NCBI RefSeq assembly: GCF_030167925.1
Contig: NZ_JASKUT010000001.1
Coordinates: forward strand, 124,001-188,000
Direction of reading: 5' to 3'
Length of the DNA: 64,000 nt
From: Paenibacillus silviterrae
GTDB taxonomy: Bacteria > Bacillota > Bacilli > Paenibacillales > NBRC-103111
Below are positions 34,225 to 44,842 of this stretch, piece after piece. Numbering within the stretch: position 1 is the first letter of the stretch; every line of letters starts with the position of its first letter. Below the pieces are notes generated by a model. The model saw only the letters and a program-made list of their open reading frames with translations. It had not been told where the DNA came from and did no database searches. Position numbers and translations under genes: made by a program.

Positions 34225-36318
34225 ATGTTAGCGATAAAGAAGGCGGCGCTGCTGATGGCGCTGCTGGGTATGGGGAGCGGGGCGCTGGTTGCCGGAGCCC
34301 CGGTCGTGCAGGCCGCTGCGGTGCCTAAGCTGGAGGTCATCCGTGTCGCGCTGTTCATCGACACAGGCAAATACAGCGCTGCGACTTCGGCGGTCACGCT
34401 TGCTTCGGAGGCCGGCCTGCACATCGGGCTGCGCGGCGCAGGCGGTGCCGTACAGCCTTTGACTTCGGCAGCGGCGAAGGAGCCGGTCCGCGTATACGCG
34501 GACGGCTACACCGTGAAGCTGCCGGAGACGGGCGACGCCGCGCAGGCGAAGACGCTGGCGCAGAAGCTGGAGGCCGGCGGTGCCGACGTGGCGATCGTGC
34601 AGCGCACGAAGCAGGGGAAGACGGCCTGGCAGGTTTACCTTGGTCCTTACGCGACCAAGGAAGCCGCAACCGCCGCCGCCAAGGGGCAGGCCGGCGCCGT
34701 TCTCGGCGGCCCGCTGCGCTGGCACGCCGGCACCTACGCCTCCGAGACGGAGGCGCAAACCGCTGCAGCCGCCCTGGCACAGGCCGGCTTCGAAGCGGAC
34801 GCCGCGCTGCTAAGCAGCGGCGCGGCGGCGGCGCCTGCCTACGCCGTCCTCATCGGTGGGGCCACCGATGAGGCGGCGCTGCAGGCGCTCAAGGCGCAGC
34901 TGGCCACCGCTGCGCCGAACGTGAAGCTGCAGCCGCTGGACGCAGCTGCAGCCTATGTGCTGCTGCGCGCCGAGCAGCAGCTGAACGCGGGCGCACTCGA
35001 AGACGTGCGCGGGCTCGCCTTCGGCGGCACAAGCGCCAAGCTGTGGGCCGCTCCCGCGGCTCCCGCCGCCGGCGCTGCCGCCGCCGGCGTGAACGTGCGC
35101 GAGCGCTCGAACCGCACCTATCGGGGCGGCATCGAGCTTTCGAAGCTGAACGGGAAGCTGGCCGTGATCAACGAGCTTCCCTTTGAGCAGTACCTGTACT
35201 CGGTGCTCGGCTCCGAGCTGAGCAAGGAATGGCCCGCCGAGGCGCTGAAGGCGCAGGCGGTTGCCGCCCGAACCTACGCGCTCAAGCAGGGCGTCAAATA
35301 TACGATTGCGAACGTGACGGATACGACGCTGGATCAGGCTTATAAAGGACTGACCGCCGAATTCCCGGCAGCCGTAGCGGCTGTGACGGCGACGGAGGGG
35401 GAAGTGCTGACCGACAAGAACGGGCTTGTCACGCCGGTGTTCTATTCCAATGCGGGAGGTATGACGGCTGATCCGACAGAGGTATGGGGCAATCCTGCCG
35501 CCTACCTCAAGAGCACGGCGAGCCCGGACGACGGGGCGGCGGCCGGCAAGAAAACATGGTACCGCATGGTACTGCCGAACGGCCAAACCGGCTATATTCA
35601 TTCCGACTATGCACGCAACACAGGCCGGACGAATCCGGCGGGACTTCCTTATTACGAATCGACGACAACCGGCGTGAACGTACGCTCCGCGCCTTTTGTA
35701 GACAATACGAACAACCCCGCTCTGTTTCAGGTGAATATCGGCGATCAATTCGTGGTCATTGACGAGGAGCAGGAATCCAATGCTTATGCATGGATTCGCG
35801 TCTACGAAGGCTCCGAGCTGAAGGATAAGCTGAACGCAGCGAGCACGGGCGCCGTAGCGGGAAGCTTGCACCGTCTGGAGGTTACGAAACGCGGCCCTTC
35901 AGGACGTGTCATGGAGATAACCGCTAACGGCAAGCAGGTTAAGGTAGCTTATCCGGATGCGCTTCGGACGGCACTCGGCGGCTTGCCGAGCACCCGGTTT
36001 GAAATTGAAGAGACGGGACGATATACTATACTCGGAGCGAACGGTACCGTAAGGGCCCAATCTCCGGAGTCAGGTCCGATCTACATAGCGTCCGGCAGCA
36101 GCGCAGCCGAACAAGCGCAGGATCAGCTTTTCTTGCTGAATGCGCAGGGAGAGGTACGTCTGGCGACGAAGAAGGCAGGCTTCATCATAAGGGGGACGGG
36201 CTTTGGCCACGGACTCGGGATGTCCCAGTGGGGCGCCAAGGGATACGCGGAGCTCGGCTTCAATTACCAAAAAATATTGCAGACCTACTATGTAGGAGTC
36301 TCGATAACCAAGGGATGA
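34225..36318 (+). CDS. Large SpoIID/LytB-domain secreted protein
   Basis: 697-residue secreted protein, about twice the size of B. subtilis SpoIID. It has a signal peptide (residues 1-30, cut near VQAAA), SPOR-like repeats (residues about 85-220; AWQVYLGPYATKEAATAAA) and the SpoIID/LytB domain (from about 305; LPFEQYLYSVLGSELSKEWP, KAQAVAARTYAL). An SH3-like segment (about 480-530; TTGVNVRSAP) is inserted. The conserved SpoIID ending is GTGFGHGLGMSQWGAKGYA. SpoIID proteins are lytic transglycosylases on denuded glycan; activity of this one is inferred. The ATG at 34225 follows GGGGAGAGGAG. Very high GC in the N-terminal third. Confidence 0.85.
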   Translation: MLAIKKAALLMALLGMGSGALVAGAPVVQAAAVPKLEVIRVALFIDTGKYSAATSAVTLASEAGLHIGLRGAGGAVQPLTSAAAKEPVRVYADGYTVKLPETGDAAQAKTLAQKLEAGGADVAIVQRTKQGKTAWQVYLGPYATKEAATAAAKGQAGAVLGGPLRWHAGTYASETEAQTAAAALAQAGFEADAALLSSGAAAAPAYAVLIGGATDEAALQALKAQLATAAPNVKLQPLDAAAAYVLLRAEQQLNAGALEDVRGLAFGGTSAKLWAAPAAPAAGAAAAGVNVRERSNRTYRGGIELSKLNGKLAVINELPFEQYLYSVLGSELSKEWPAEALKAQAVAARTYALKQGVKYTIANVTDTTLDQAYKGLTAEFPAAVAAVTATEGEVLTDKNGLVTPVFYSNAGGMTADPTEVWGNPAAYLKSTASPDDGAAAGKKTWYRMVLPNGQTGYIHSDYARNTGRTNPAGLPYYESTTTGVNVRSAPFVDNTNNPALFQVNIGDQFVVIDEEQESNAYAWIRVYEGSELKDKLNAASTGAVAGSLHRLEVTKRGPSGRVMEITANGKQVKVAYPDALRTALGGLPSTRFEIEETGRYTILGANGTVRAQSPESGPIYIASGSSAAEQAQDQLFLLNAQGEVRLATKKAGFIIRGTGFGHGLGMSQWGAKGYAELGFNYQKILQTYYVGVSITKG

Positions 36319-36327
36319 CTTGATACG

Positions 36328-37386
36328 ATGCAAGTGGATTTGTTTGATTACCATTTACCTGAATCGTTGATCGCACAGACGCCGCTGGCCGACCGTACGG
36401 CCTCGCGGCTTCTGACGCTAAACAAGCAAACAGGCGAGATCGGCCACCATATGTTTGAAGAGCTAGAGAACTATTTGCAAGCCGGGGATGTGCTCGTATT
36501 GAACGATACGAGAGTCATTCCAGCCCGGCTATTTGGCGTGAAGGCGGACACGGGTGCGAAGGTGGAAATTTTGCTGCTGAAGCAGCTGGAGGGAGACCGC
36601 TGGGAAGCGCTGGTACGTCCCGGCAAGAAGGTGAAGACGGGTGCCACGATCCACTTCGGAGGACAACCGGAGTCTGCGGAAGCAACCGGGACGGCGCCTC
36701 TTCTAACGGCAACGGTAGAGGCTGAAGGGGAGATGGGCAGCCGAACGCTGCACTTTCAGTATGAAGGGATCTTCAACGAGCTGCTCGACCGGCTCGGATC
36801 GATGCCGCTTCCGCCTTACATCAAAGAGCAGCTCCCGGAGAAGGAGCGCTACCAGACGGTCTATGCCAAGCACGAGGGATCGGCGGCGGCGCCGACGGCA
36901 GGGCTCCATTTTACCAAGCAATATTTGCATAGACTGGAACAAAAGGGTGTACAATTAGCCTATGTCACCCTGCATGTCGGATTGGGGACGTTTCGTCCGG
37001 TTTCAGCGGAAAAGATCGAGGAGCACGAGATGCATGAGGAGTATTACGAGGTGTCGCAGGAAACGGCTGACCTGGTGAACGAAGCCAAACGCAAGGGCGG
37101 ACGCGTCATTGCAGTCGGCACGACCTCGTCGCGCACGCTCGAGACCGCAGCGACGGAGGAAGGGATTCTTCAAGCGGGCCGCGGCTGGACAGGTATTTTT
37201 ATCTACCCCGGCTACCGGTTCCGTATCGTCGATGCGCTGCTGACCAACTTCCATTTGCCCAAATCTACGCTGCTCATGCTGATCAGCGCTTTGGCCGGCA
37301 GGGAGCAAATTCTTAAAGCGTACCATGAAGCCGTAGAACGGGAGTACCGGTTCTTCAGCTTCGGGGACGCCATGTTCATTTACTAG
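36328..37386 (+). CDS. queA: tRNA preQ1(34) S-adenosylmethionine ribosyltransferase-isomerase
   Basis: Queuosine-pathway enzyme that transfers the ribosyl group of SAM to preQ1 in tRNA, giving epoxyqueuosine. The 352-residue protein has the standard start [20 protein letters not shown], then [18 protein letters not shown], the [10 protein letters not shown] and [10 protein letters not shown] blocks, and an ending [10 protein letters not shown]. It lies 9 nt after the SpoIID-domain gene and 34 nt before tgt. Confidence 0.97.
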   Translation: MQVDLFDYHLPESLIAQTPLADRTASRLLTLNKQTGEIGHHMFEELENYLQAGDVLVLNDTRVIPARLFGVKADTGAKVEILLLKQLEGDRWEALVRPGKKVKTGATIHFGGQPESAEATGTAPLLTATVEAEGEMGSRTLHFQYEGIFNELLDRLGSMPLPPYIKEQLPEKERYQTVYAKHEGSAAAPTAGLHFTKQYLHRLEQKGVQLAYVTLHVGLGTFRPVSAEKIEEHEMHEEYYEVSQETADLVNEAKRKGGRVIAVGTTSSRTLETAATEEGILQAGRGWTGIFIYPGYRFRIVDALLTNFHLPKSTLLMLISALAGREQILKAYHEAVEREYRFFSFGDAMFIY

Positions 37387-37402
37387 CATCAGACCGACTT
37401 AA

Positions 37403-38554
<1,152 letters not shown>

Positions 38555-38601
38555 TGTAATACCACATAGAACCAGATTTGAGCGAAAGGGGGTACAGAGC
38601 G

Positions 38602-38916
38602 ATGTTTTTAGCCAGTCAACCGGCTGCAGCGCCGGGAATCGAGGGCTACCTCGTGACTTACGGACCACTCGTCCTGATGTTCGTCGTCCTATACTTTTTA
38701 CTTATTCGCCCACAACAGAAGCGTCAGAAGACAAGGACCATGATGCTGAACTCTTTGAAAAAAGGGGACAAGGTGGTTACGATCGGCGGTCTGCACGGCA
38801 CGATCCTCGAGCTGACGGACGATACGGTCGTCCTACGTGTCAATGATGTCACGAAGCTGACGTTCGACCGTTCCGCGATCAACTCGGTCAGTGCTTCGGC
38901 AGCAGCCGAGAAGTAA
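38602..38916 (+). CDS. yajC: Preprotein translocase accessory subunit YajC
   Basis: Small Sec accessory protein (104 residues). One transmembrane helix spans residues about 20-40 (GPLVLMFVVLYFLLIRPQQKRQK, with the conserved RPQ following the helix). A small cytosolic domain has LKKGDKVVTIGGLHGTI. AAAGGGGG precedes ATG 38602; an upstream TTG frame start is ignored. It follows tgt by 47 nt, the usual queA-tgt-yajC order. Confidence 0.96.
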   Translation: MFLASQPAAAPGIEGYLVTYGPLVLMFVVLYFLLIRPQQKRQKTRTMMLNSLKKGDKVVTIGGLHGTILELTDDTVVLRVNDVTKLTFDRSAINSVSASAAAEK

Positions 38917-38925
38917 GCAAGCGCC

Positions 38926-38973
38926 GAAAGCGAGGCCTGCATCCTTCGGGATGTAAGCCTCGCTTTCTTTTTT
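38926..38973 (+). terminator. Intrinsic terminator after yajC
   Basis: GAAAGCGAGGC (38926-38936) / GCCTCGCTTTC (38957-38967) forms an 11-bp stem, with an inner CATCC/GGATG hairpin, followed by six T residues. Confidence 0.9.
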
Positions 38974-39027
38974 CCCTCATCATAAAAAAAAGAACCTCCG
39001 CCGCTGCCGACAGAAGTCCCTATCGCC

Positions 39028-39387
39028 TTACCTCTTCATATTTACCCCGACAATACCGCCGAATGCACCGCCGACCACTGAGATCAAGGTCACATATAAG
39101 GTCTGCTCCGTCATCCCTGCATCGTAAGCAAGAAAACCGATGATCCAGACGATGAGAGCGTAGAGTAGTCCGAGCAGCATCCCGTGATACCAGCCTTTCG
39201 TTCCCGCGCGTTTGCCGGAAACAAACCCTCCTGCCAACATAGCCAGTCCATGAATTCCTAGTGTTAAGCTTACCCAGGAATCTTCCTGCATCGACGTGAA
39301 CACCAGCAGCATCGATCCAAGCACCGTGCCGGCCAGCATGAAAATCATGGAATACATAAGACCTGAGAACATAGGACTCCGGTTCAT
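39028..39387 (-). CDS. TIGR04086 family membrane protein (YrzE-like)
   Basis: 119-residue polytopic protein with four hydrophobic helices: MYSMIFMLAGTVLGSMLLVF, LGIHGLAMLAGGFVSG, MLLGLLYALIVWIIGFLAY and LYVTLISVVGGAFGGIVGV. It is recognised as the TIGR04086/YrzE type by position (between yajC and the YetF-like gene, as in B. subtilis) and by the helix pattern. ATG 39387 is chosen because GGAGG lies 9 nt upstream; an in-frame ATG at 39408 overlaps that site. Function unknown. Confidence 0.8.
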   Translation of the reverse strand: MNRSPMFSGLMYSMIFMLAGTVLGSMLLVFTSMQEDSWVSLTLGIHGLAMLAGGFVSGKRAGTKGWYHGMLLGLLYALIVWIIGFLAYDAGMTEQTLYVTLISVVGGAFGGIVGVNMKR

Positions 39388-39562
39388 CCTCTTTTTCCTC
39401 CGTTCCATGCGGTTTGTACCATTGTATGGGCCCGTACCACAAAATAGTACAGGTTCTCTGCATTTCTCCGACCTTTCGGCGCATTTACCAGCAATTCACC
39501 CGGATGTGCAAAGCCGGAGGGGGTCACAATAGTCATGGAACTGTCCGAAGGAGGCTAAATCC

Positions 39563-40243
39563 ATGATGACTCTTCTCATACGCACGATACTGATGTATTT
39601 TATCGTTTTTATGACGATGCGCATTATGGGTAAACGGGAGATCGGCAAGCTTTCCATGTTTGATCTGGTGATTTCCATTATGATTGCTGAGATTGCCGTC
39701 TTCGTCTTGGAGGACTGGCACAAGCCGATGATTGCCGGTCTACTCCCGATGGGAACGCTCGTGCTGATTCAAATCATCATTGCCCAGATCTCTCTCAAAA
39801 ATGAGAAGCTTCGGCGATGGTTCGAAGGAACGCCGGTCGCCGTCATTAAGCACGGGAAGCTGGACCGGGAAAGAATGGAGAAGGAGCGGTATAACCTGGA
39901 CGATCTGCTGCTCCAGCTTAGAGAAAACCGGATCAGGAACATTGCCGATGTGGAATTCGCGCTGCTGGAGCCTTCAGGAAAGCTGACGGTCATAGAGAAG
40001 CAGAGGCCGGAGGGGGAAGCGAAACAGGAAGATAAGGAAGGCAAACCGCTCTTTCGGTATGAGGGCTTGCCGGTTCCGTTGATTATGGACGGGAAAGTGC
40101 AGGATGAAAGCTTGGAGAAGCTTGGAAAAACCCGTTTCTGGCTAAAGCGCGAGCTGCAAGCGAAAGGGATTAAGGACTTCAAGGAAGTATTTTTCTGCTC
40201 GCTGGATTACCGGGGACGATGGTACATCGATAAAAAACGATAA
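39563..40243 (+). CDS. DUF421/YetF family membrane protein
   Basis: 226-residue protein with about three N-terminal transmembrane helices (MRIMGKREIGKLSMFDLVISIMIAEIAVF region) and a cytosolic domain. That domain has the family landmarks GTPVAVIKHGKL, ERYNLDDLLLQLRENRIRN and DVEFALLEPSGKLTV. AAGGAGG lies 8 nt before the ATG. B. subtilis has the related yrbG at the same place. Members of the family have been linked to spore germination or membrane maintenance, without a known reaction. Confidence 0.88.
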   Translation: MMTLLIRTILMYFIVFMTMRIMGKREIGKLSMFDLVISIMIAEIAVFVLEDWHKPMIAGLLPMGTLVLIQIIIAQISLKNEKLRRWFEGTPVAVIKHGKLDRERMEKERYNLDDLLLQLRENRIRNIADVEFALLEPSGKLTVIEKQRPEGEAKQEDKEGKPLFRYEGLPVPLIMDGKVQDESLEKLGKTRFWLKRELQAKGIKDFKEVFFCSLDYRGRWYIDKKR

Positions 40244-40263
40244 GCCGGCGCATAGCGCAAGAT

Positions 40264-41829
40264 CTATTTGACTATGCGCTTGCTCAAACGAGTAAATCGA
40301 AGCAGATCGTTCCGATTGATCAATCCGAAAATCAAAGCGAAAATTAGATAAAGAGCAACCCCTGCTGCGGAGGCGGTAACAAACCGGATAAAGGCGTAGT
40401 CCGACCAAGAGGTATACATAGTCAAGTAGCTAAGCGCACCTGCCGGTGTCATGGCAAATAGTACCTTAACAAAGTCAGAGCTGTTCATGCGGAACTTTAA
40501 CAGTCTGACAAGACTGTTCCAATGCAGTAACGTAACCAGCACGATATTGACGTTGATAGCCATGACGACCCCGAGAATTCCGTATTCCGGACGGCTCGCA
40601 ACAAAATAAATGATCAGTAGCTTCGCACTGGAGCCGATGAAGGTGTTGATGAGCGCGCTTCCCGGTCGCTCCAATGCCTGCAGGGCTGCCTGCAGCGGTG
40701 CCTGAAAGTAAATGAAAAGGGCAACAGGAGCCATCATCTTCAGCATGGTGCCGACCTGCTGCTGTCCGTACATATAGAGGCATAGCGGTTCGGCCAGCAC
40801 GAACATGATGACGGCGAAGGGCGCGCCGGTAACGAGCGCCAGCTTGAGAGATTGATGCAGTCTGGCGTGAATGGTCGCCATATCTCCCCGGGCTTTCGCA
40901 TCGGACAGCGAAGGCACTAAGGAAACGGACAAAGAGTAGGTAAGCGCACTCGGTAGGAGCAGCACGGGGATGACCATCCCTTGCAATGCGCCGTATTGTG
41001 CGGTTGCTACGGCGGTGACGATGCCTGCTGCAGCCAGGGCTTGGACGGTTAGGATTGACTCAAGCAGGTAAGAGGCGGAGCCGACCAGCTTGCTGCCGGT
41101 AACCGGTACGGCAAGTCCAAGCAGCTGGCGCAGACCGTAGAGTCTTCCCGGAGCCAGGCTGGATCCTATCTTGGCCTTGGGACGGGTCGGACGAATTTTC
41201 CGGTCTGTTTTATAGTGGTAAGCCAGGACAAGAAGTGCACAAATCTCTCCGATGAGAACGCCTACCATGGCTCCCGCAGCGGCAAACTCCAGCCCGTATG
41301 GAAGCATCAGGTAGGATAATATCAGAACGAAGATGATCCGAAAAAGTGTCTCGACTACCTGGGACATGGCTGTGGGAATCATGTTCTGGCGTCCCTGGAA
41401 GTAGCCCCGCAGCACAGCGGAAATACTGACGAAGAAGATAATGGGATTCATGCATAGGAACGTATAATATACCCGTTGATCCGTAAAAAAGTGACGGGTA
41501 ATCCAGCCTGCTCCCAGATAGCTTAAGGCTGTAAAGAAAAGCCCCAAAGCACACGAAAGCAACAGGGCCGTGCGAAAAATGCGTCTCACTCTCGCTTCAT
41601 TCGCCTCCGCTTCCGCCTCTGCGACCAGCTTGGCCACTGCAATAGGAATCCCGCCTGTGATGAAGGTTAGAATGAGGATGAGAAACGGGTACCCCATCTG
41701 ATACAAACCGACGCCCTCAGGTCCGATGACTCGGGGAAGGGTGATTCGCGGGATGAAGCCCAATATGCGGTTGATCATGCCCGCGGCCAGCAGGATCATC
41801 GTTCCCTTAATAAAGGATTGTTTGGTCAC
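40264..41829 (-). CDS. spoVB: Stage V sporulation protein B, MOP-family flippase
   Basis: Polytopic protein (521 residues, about fourteen helices) of the polysaccharide/lipid flippase family. SpoVB is needed for spore cortex synthesis, and the family flips undecaprenyl-linked sugars. Conserved blocks include MINRILGFIPRITLPRVIGPEGVGLYQM near the N-terminus (quoted in part: RVIGPEGVGLYQMGYP) and GIPIAVAKLVAEAEA. The start is GTG 41829 with GAGG 7 nt upstream. Order yrzE-yrbG-spoVB-comN matches B. subtilis. Confidence 0.92.
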   Translation of the reverse strand: MTKQSFIKGTMILLAAGMINRILGFIPRITLPRVIGPEGVGLYQMGYPFLILILTFITGGIPIAVAKLVAEAEAEANEARVRRIFRTALLLSCALGLFFTALSYLGAGWITRHFFTDQRVYYTFLCMNPIIFFVSISAVLRGYFQGRQNMIPTAMSQVVETLFRIIFVLILSYLMLPYGLEFAAAGAMVGVLIGEICALLVLAYHYKTDRKIRPTRPKAKIGSSLAPGRLYGLRQLLGLAVPVTGSKLVGSASYLLESILTVQALAAAGIVTAVATAQYGALQGMVIPVLLLPSALTYSLSVSLVPSLSDAKARGDMATIHARLHQSLKLALVTGAPFAVIMFVLAEPLCLYMYGQQQVGTMLKMMAPVALFIYFQAPLQAALQALERPGSALINTFIGSSAKLLIIYFVASRPEYGILGVVMAINVNIVLVTLLHWNSLVRLLKFRMNSSDFVKVLFAMTPAGALSYLTMYTSWSDYAFIRFVTASAAGVALYLIFALIFGLINRNDLLRFTRLSKRIVK

Positions 41830-42013
41830 GAATATTCCTCATTTCTATACGACAATGGATGGTTAGAGACCGGACTACTAATGGATATGCTGGACCTGTC
41901 CCATCGCATGCTACAATTTTTATTATGCGGTAGCGCCTATCCCCGGCAGGAATTCCACGGGAAGAGGGCGAATGTAACATCTAGCAAGCTGCTACGCAGG
42001 GGAGGGGTTTCAT

Positions 42014-42538
42014 GTGAGCGACGACGATGCAAAACGCGACAACGAGGAAAGTGCGGAGACAGAGCGTATGTCGGAAGGGACATCGGACAATGGCCGGCAG
42101 CCGGAACTGCCAGGAGATGTACCTTATATGGAACGCTTCTTTGGGGGAACGGTCGGAGATGCCGCGAAGCGGACGATGGAAAATGAGAACGGCGCAATAG
42201 TGGACGATACAGCAGAGGTTGTTCCATCGGAGTCGGAACACACGGAGATCTCTATGCTGGAGGAGGAATCGTTGGAGCTGGCACGGACGCAGGAACCAGA
42301 CGCCATGTCCGATGAAGAGCTCAATCGCACCATGGAAGAGATTTGCCTTAGTAAAGCCCAGGAATTTCGGATGCTGGGATACGAGCAGGTCTCGGGAATG
42401 GATATTTGGGAATGCGTGAGCGACAAATATCATAAGACCGGCATGCCGCCGCTTCACCGCGTGGTGAACGATATTTTATCGCTTAAGGTGACGCAATTTA
42501 TGAATTGGATGACCATTTCGATGTATAAGAAGGGCTGA
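42014..42538 (+). CDS. comN: ComN-like post-transcriptional regulator with acidic N-terminal extension
   Basis: 174-residue protein whose last 70 residues match the ComN/YrzD type (EICLSKAQEFRMLGYEQVSG, DIWECVSDKYHKTG, LHRVVNDILSLKVTQFMNW). ComN controls comE mRNA localisation and expression in B. subtilis. The first 100 residues are a low-complexity acidic segment (rich in Glu, Asp, Ser) not found in the short B. subtilis protein. GTG 42014 follows GGAGGGG by 7 nt. It is divergent from spoVB and precedes secD. Confidence 0.8.
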   Translation: MSDDDAKRDNEESAETERMSEGTSDNGRQPELPGDVPYMERFFGGTVGDAAKRTMENENGAIVDDTAEVVPSESEHTEISMLEEESLELARTQEPDAMSDEELNRTMEEICLSKAQEFRMLGYEQVSGMDIWECVSDKYHKTGMPPLHRVVNDILSLKVTQFMNWMTISMYKKG

Positions 42539-42552
42539 TAGGCGTTCGTCAA

Positions 42553-42584
42553 CATGTCCATTTGTTGAAAATGGGCATTTTTTT
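42553..42584 (+). terminator. Intrinsic terminator after comN
   Basis: ATGTCCATTT pairs with AAATGGGCAT (one G-T pair) around GTTGA, followed by seven T residues. Confidence 0.85.
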
Positions 42585-42620
42585 GTGTTATCGGTGGGAA
42601 TTCACCCTCTTTTCTTCAAA

Positions 42621-42649
42621 TTGACTCGTTTTTTGTAGGAAAGTATAAT
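42621..42649 (+). promoter_or_regulatory. Strong sigma-A promoter of secD-secF
   Basis: TTGACT (42621-42626), a 17-bp spacer and perfect TATAAT (42644-42649), about 30 nt before secD. Confidence 0.82.
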
Positions 42650-42679
42650 AGGACTATTGAGTTAAGGAAGGAGAACGTT

Positions 42680-43912
42680 ATGGACATCAAAAGAATACTT
42701 TCTTTTTTCGCCATCGTATTGATCCTGCTAGTATCCATTACGGTGACAAGTCCGCAGCTGGTTAAGAATATAAAGCTCGGTCTGGATTTAAAGGGCGGTT
42801 TTGAAATTTTATTCGTTGCCGAGCCGATCGAGGCCGGGAAGCCGGTGACGCGCGAATCTCTGAATCAAACGGCGCACAGTCTCGAGAAGCGTGCTGACGC
42901 GCTGGGGATCGCCGAGCCGGAGGTAACTACAGAGGGCTCCGACCGCATCCGGATTAAGCTGGCCGGTGTGGAGAACGAGGAAGAGGTACGCAAGATTATC
43001 AAGAAGCCGGCCGAGCTGACGTTCCGCGGTCCTGACGGCACCAAGGAAATGCTCGGAAGCGATTTCGTTGAAGGCGCGGCGAAGGTCGAGTACGATCAAG
43101 CCAACCGTCCGGTCATCTCCATTCAGGTGAAGGACGCTGAGAAATTTAAGAATGTGACACAGAAGCTTATCGGTCAGAAGCTGTCCATCTATTTGGATGA
43201 AGCCATGCTGTCCGATCCTGTGGTACAGCAAGTATTGCCTGACGGACGGGCGACCATTACGGGTAACTATACCTATGATCAAGCCAAGCAATTGGCCGAT
43301 ACGATCAACCTGGGCGCGCTGCCGCTCAAGCTGACGGAGAAATACACCCAAAGCGTTGGTGCATCTCTCGGACAAGCGTCTCTTCATCAAACGGTGGAAG
43401 CGGGGCTCATCGGCTCCGTACTGATCCTGATTTTTATGCTGGTGTTCTATAGAATCCCCGGTATCGTGGCATCGATTACCATTCTTACGTATGCGTGGCT
43501 GCTGCTGCTCGTATTTGACCTGATGAACGCAACCTTGACGCTCCCGGGTATCGCTGCCTTCATTCTGGGGATCGGTATGGCGGTAGACGCCAATATCATC
43601 ACGTATGAGCGGATCAAGGAAGAAATCCGCAGCGGCAAGAGCATTCTTTCTTCCCTGCGCTCCGGCTCCAAGCATTCGTTCCGTACGATCATGGATGCCA
43701 ACATTACGAACATTATCGCTGCCGTTGTGCTTTACTACATCGGGAACGGAGCGATTCGCGGCTTTGCCCTGATCAACATGCTCAGTATCGTGCTCAGTAT
43801 TTTGACCAACGTCTTCTTGGCTCGGATCCTGATCCAAATGCTGATCCGCGGCAACCTGTTCAAGAAGCCAAGCTATTTTGGTGTGAAGGAGGCTGAAATT
43901 CGTGCCCTCTAA
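42680..43912 (+). CDS. secD: Protein translocase subunit SecD
   Basis: Proton-driven Sec accessory protein that helps release exported proteins. The 410-residue RND-type protein has an N-terminal helix and the conserved GLDLKGGFEILF. A large extracytoplasmic domain (about 40-240) is followed by five helices with LPGIAAFILGIGMAVDANIITYERIKEEI (quoted here by its ends) and a terminal block of INMLSIVLSILTNVFLARIL. The gene is separate from secF, unlike the fused SecDF of B. subtilis, and overlaps it by 11 nt. Confidence 0.96.
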   Translation: MDIKRILSFFAIVLILLVSITVTSPQLVKNIKLGLDLKGGFEILFVAEPIEAGKPVTRESLNQTAHSLEKRADALGIAEPEVTTEGSDRIRIKLAGVENEEEVRKIIKKPAELTFRGPDGTKEMLGSDFVEGAAKVEYDQANRPVISIQVKDAEKFKNVTQKLIGQKLSIYLDEAMLSDPVVQQVLPDGRATITGNYTYDQAKQLADTINLGALPLKLTEKYTQSVGASLGQASLHQTVEAGLIGSVLILIFMLVFYRIPGIVASITILTYAWLLLLVFDLMNATLTLPGIAAFILGIGMAVDANIITYERIKEEIRSGKSILSSLRSGSKHSFRTIMDANITNIIAAVVLYYIGNGAIRGFALINMLSIVLSILTNVFLARILIQMLIRGNLFKKPSYFGVKEAEIRAL

Positions 43913-44828
43913 CGAGAATACAACAAAGATTCGCTATGATTTCGTCAAGAACCGCAAGCTGTTCTACACCATTTCCATGGCGATTACGATAATAGGTTTG
44001 GTCATGCTTTTGGTCAGCGGTATGAATTATGGCGTTGACTTCAGCTCCGGTACGTCCATGGACATTTCCGTAGGCAAAACGTTAACGAAAGAGCAAGCCG
44101 AGAAAACCTTAATGGATGCGGGAATCGAGAAAGCCGTTGTCACGGTTGGCGGCGAGAACAGCGATCGGGTATCGGTAAGAATCAGCGATACCTTGTCCGA
44201 GGATGCCGTTAAGAAAGTGAAGGATACGTTCTCGACCGCCTTCGGACCGCAGGTTTCTCAAGAAGTGAATGCCGTTACGCCGGATATGGCGATCGAGCAG
44301 CGCAATAAGGCGATCCTTGCGATCGGTATTGCGAGCATCGCGATTTGTATTTATGTCAGCATCCGTTTCGAATGGCGTTTCGCTATTGCCTCTATTATTG
44401 CCATTCTGCACGATGCTTTTGTCGTTATTGCCTTTTTTGCGATTTTCCGGTTCGAGGTGAATTTGCCGTTTATGGCGGCCGTATTGACCACGATCGGTTA
44501 CTCCATCAATGATAAAATCGTTATTTTTGACCGTGTGCGCGAGAATCTGCGGTTTGCGAAGCTGAAGTCCTCCGAGGACCTCGCTAAGCTTCTGAACGAT
44601 TCGATCTGGCAAACGATGGCTCGTAACATCAATACGGTTATTACAGTATTGATCGCGGCTGTATGTCTCTTGATCTTCGGCAGCGAGTCCATTAAGCTGT
44701 TTGCGCTTGCCAAGCTGGTCGGATTGACGAGCGGAGCCTATTCTTCGATTTGTATCGCAGGTCCGCTTTGGTACTACTTCAAAAACAAATCGCTCAGCAG
44801 CAGCAAAAAGGCGAAAGCGGTGGCTTAA
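43902..44828 (+). CDS. secF: Protein translocase subunit SecF
   Basis: Partner of SecD. The 308-residue protein has an N-terminal helix, the conserved NYGVDFSSGTSMDI motif, a short extracytoplasmic domain and five helices with ILTTIGYSINDKIVIFDRVREN (Asp and Arg used in proton flow; core quoted as SINDKIVIFDRVREN). The GTG start at 43902 lies inside the end of secD (GAAGGAGGCTGAAATTC upstream), so translation is coupled. A terminator follows 15 nt after the stop. Confidence 0.96.
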   Translation: MPSNENTTKIRYDFVKNRKLFYTISMAITIIGLVMLLVSGMNYGVDFSSGTSMDISVGKTLTKEQAEKTLMDAGIEKAVVTVGGENSDRVSVRISDTLSEDAVKKVKDTFSTAFGPQVSQEVNAVTPDMAIEQRNKAILAIGIASIAICIYVSIRFEWRFAIASIIAILHDAFVVIAFFAIFRFEVNLPFMAAVLTTIGYSINDKIVIFDRVRENLRFAKLKSSEDLAKLLNDSIWQTMARNINTVITVLIAAVCLLIFGSESIKLFALAKLVGLTSGAYSSICIAGPLWYYFKNKSLSSSKKAKAVA

Positions 44829-44842
44829 AAGCACTTACTTGG

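Noticed and set aside
38926..38973. CRISPR- or REP-like repeat
   Set aside because: A single hairpin with a T-run, i.e. an ordinary terminator; no spaced repeats occur anywhere in the window.
39388..39562. GTAC-containing inverted repeats between the divergent TIGR04086 and YetF-like genes
   Set aside because: The repeats are short and irregular; no clear promoter or operator could be defined, so nothing was called in this gap.
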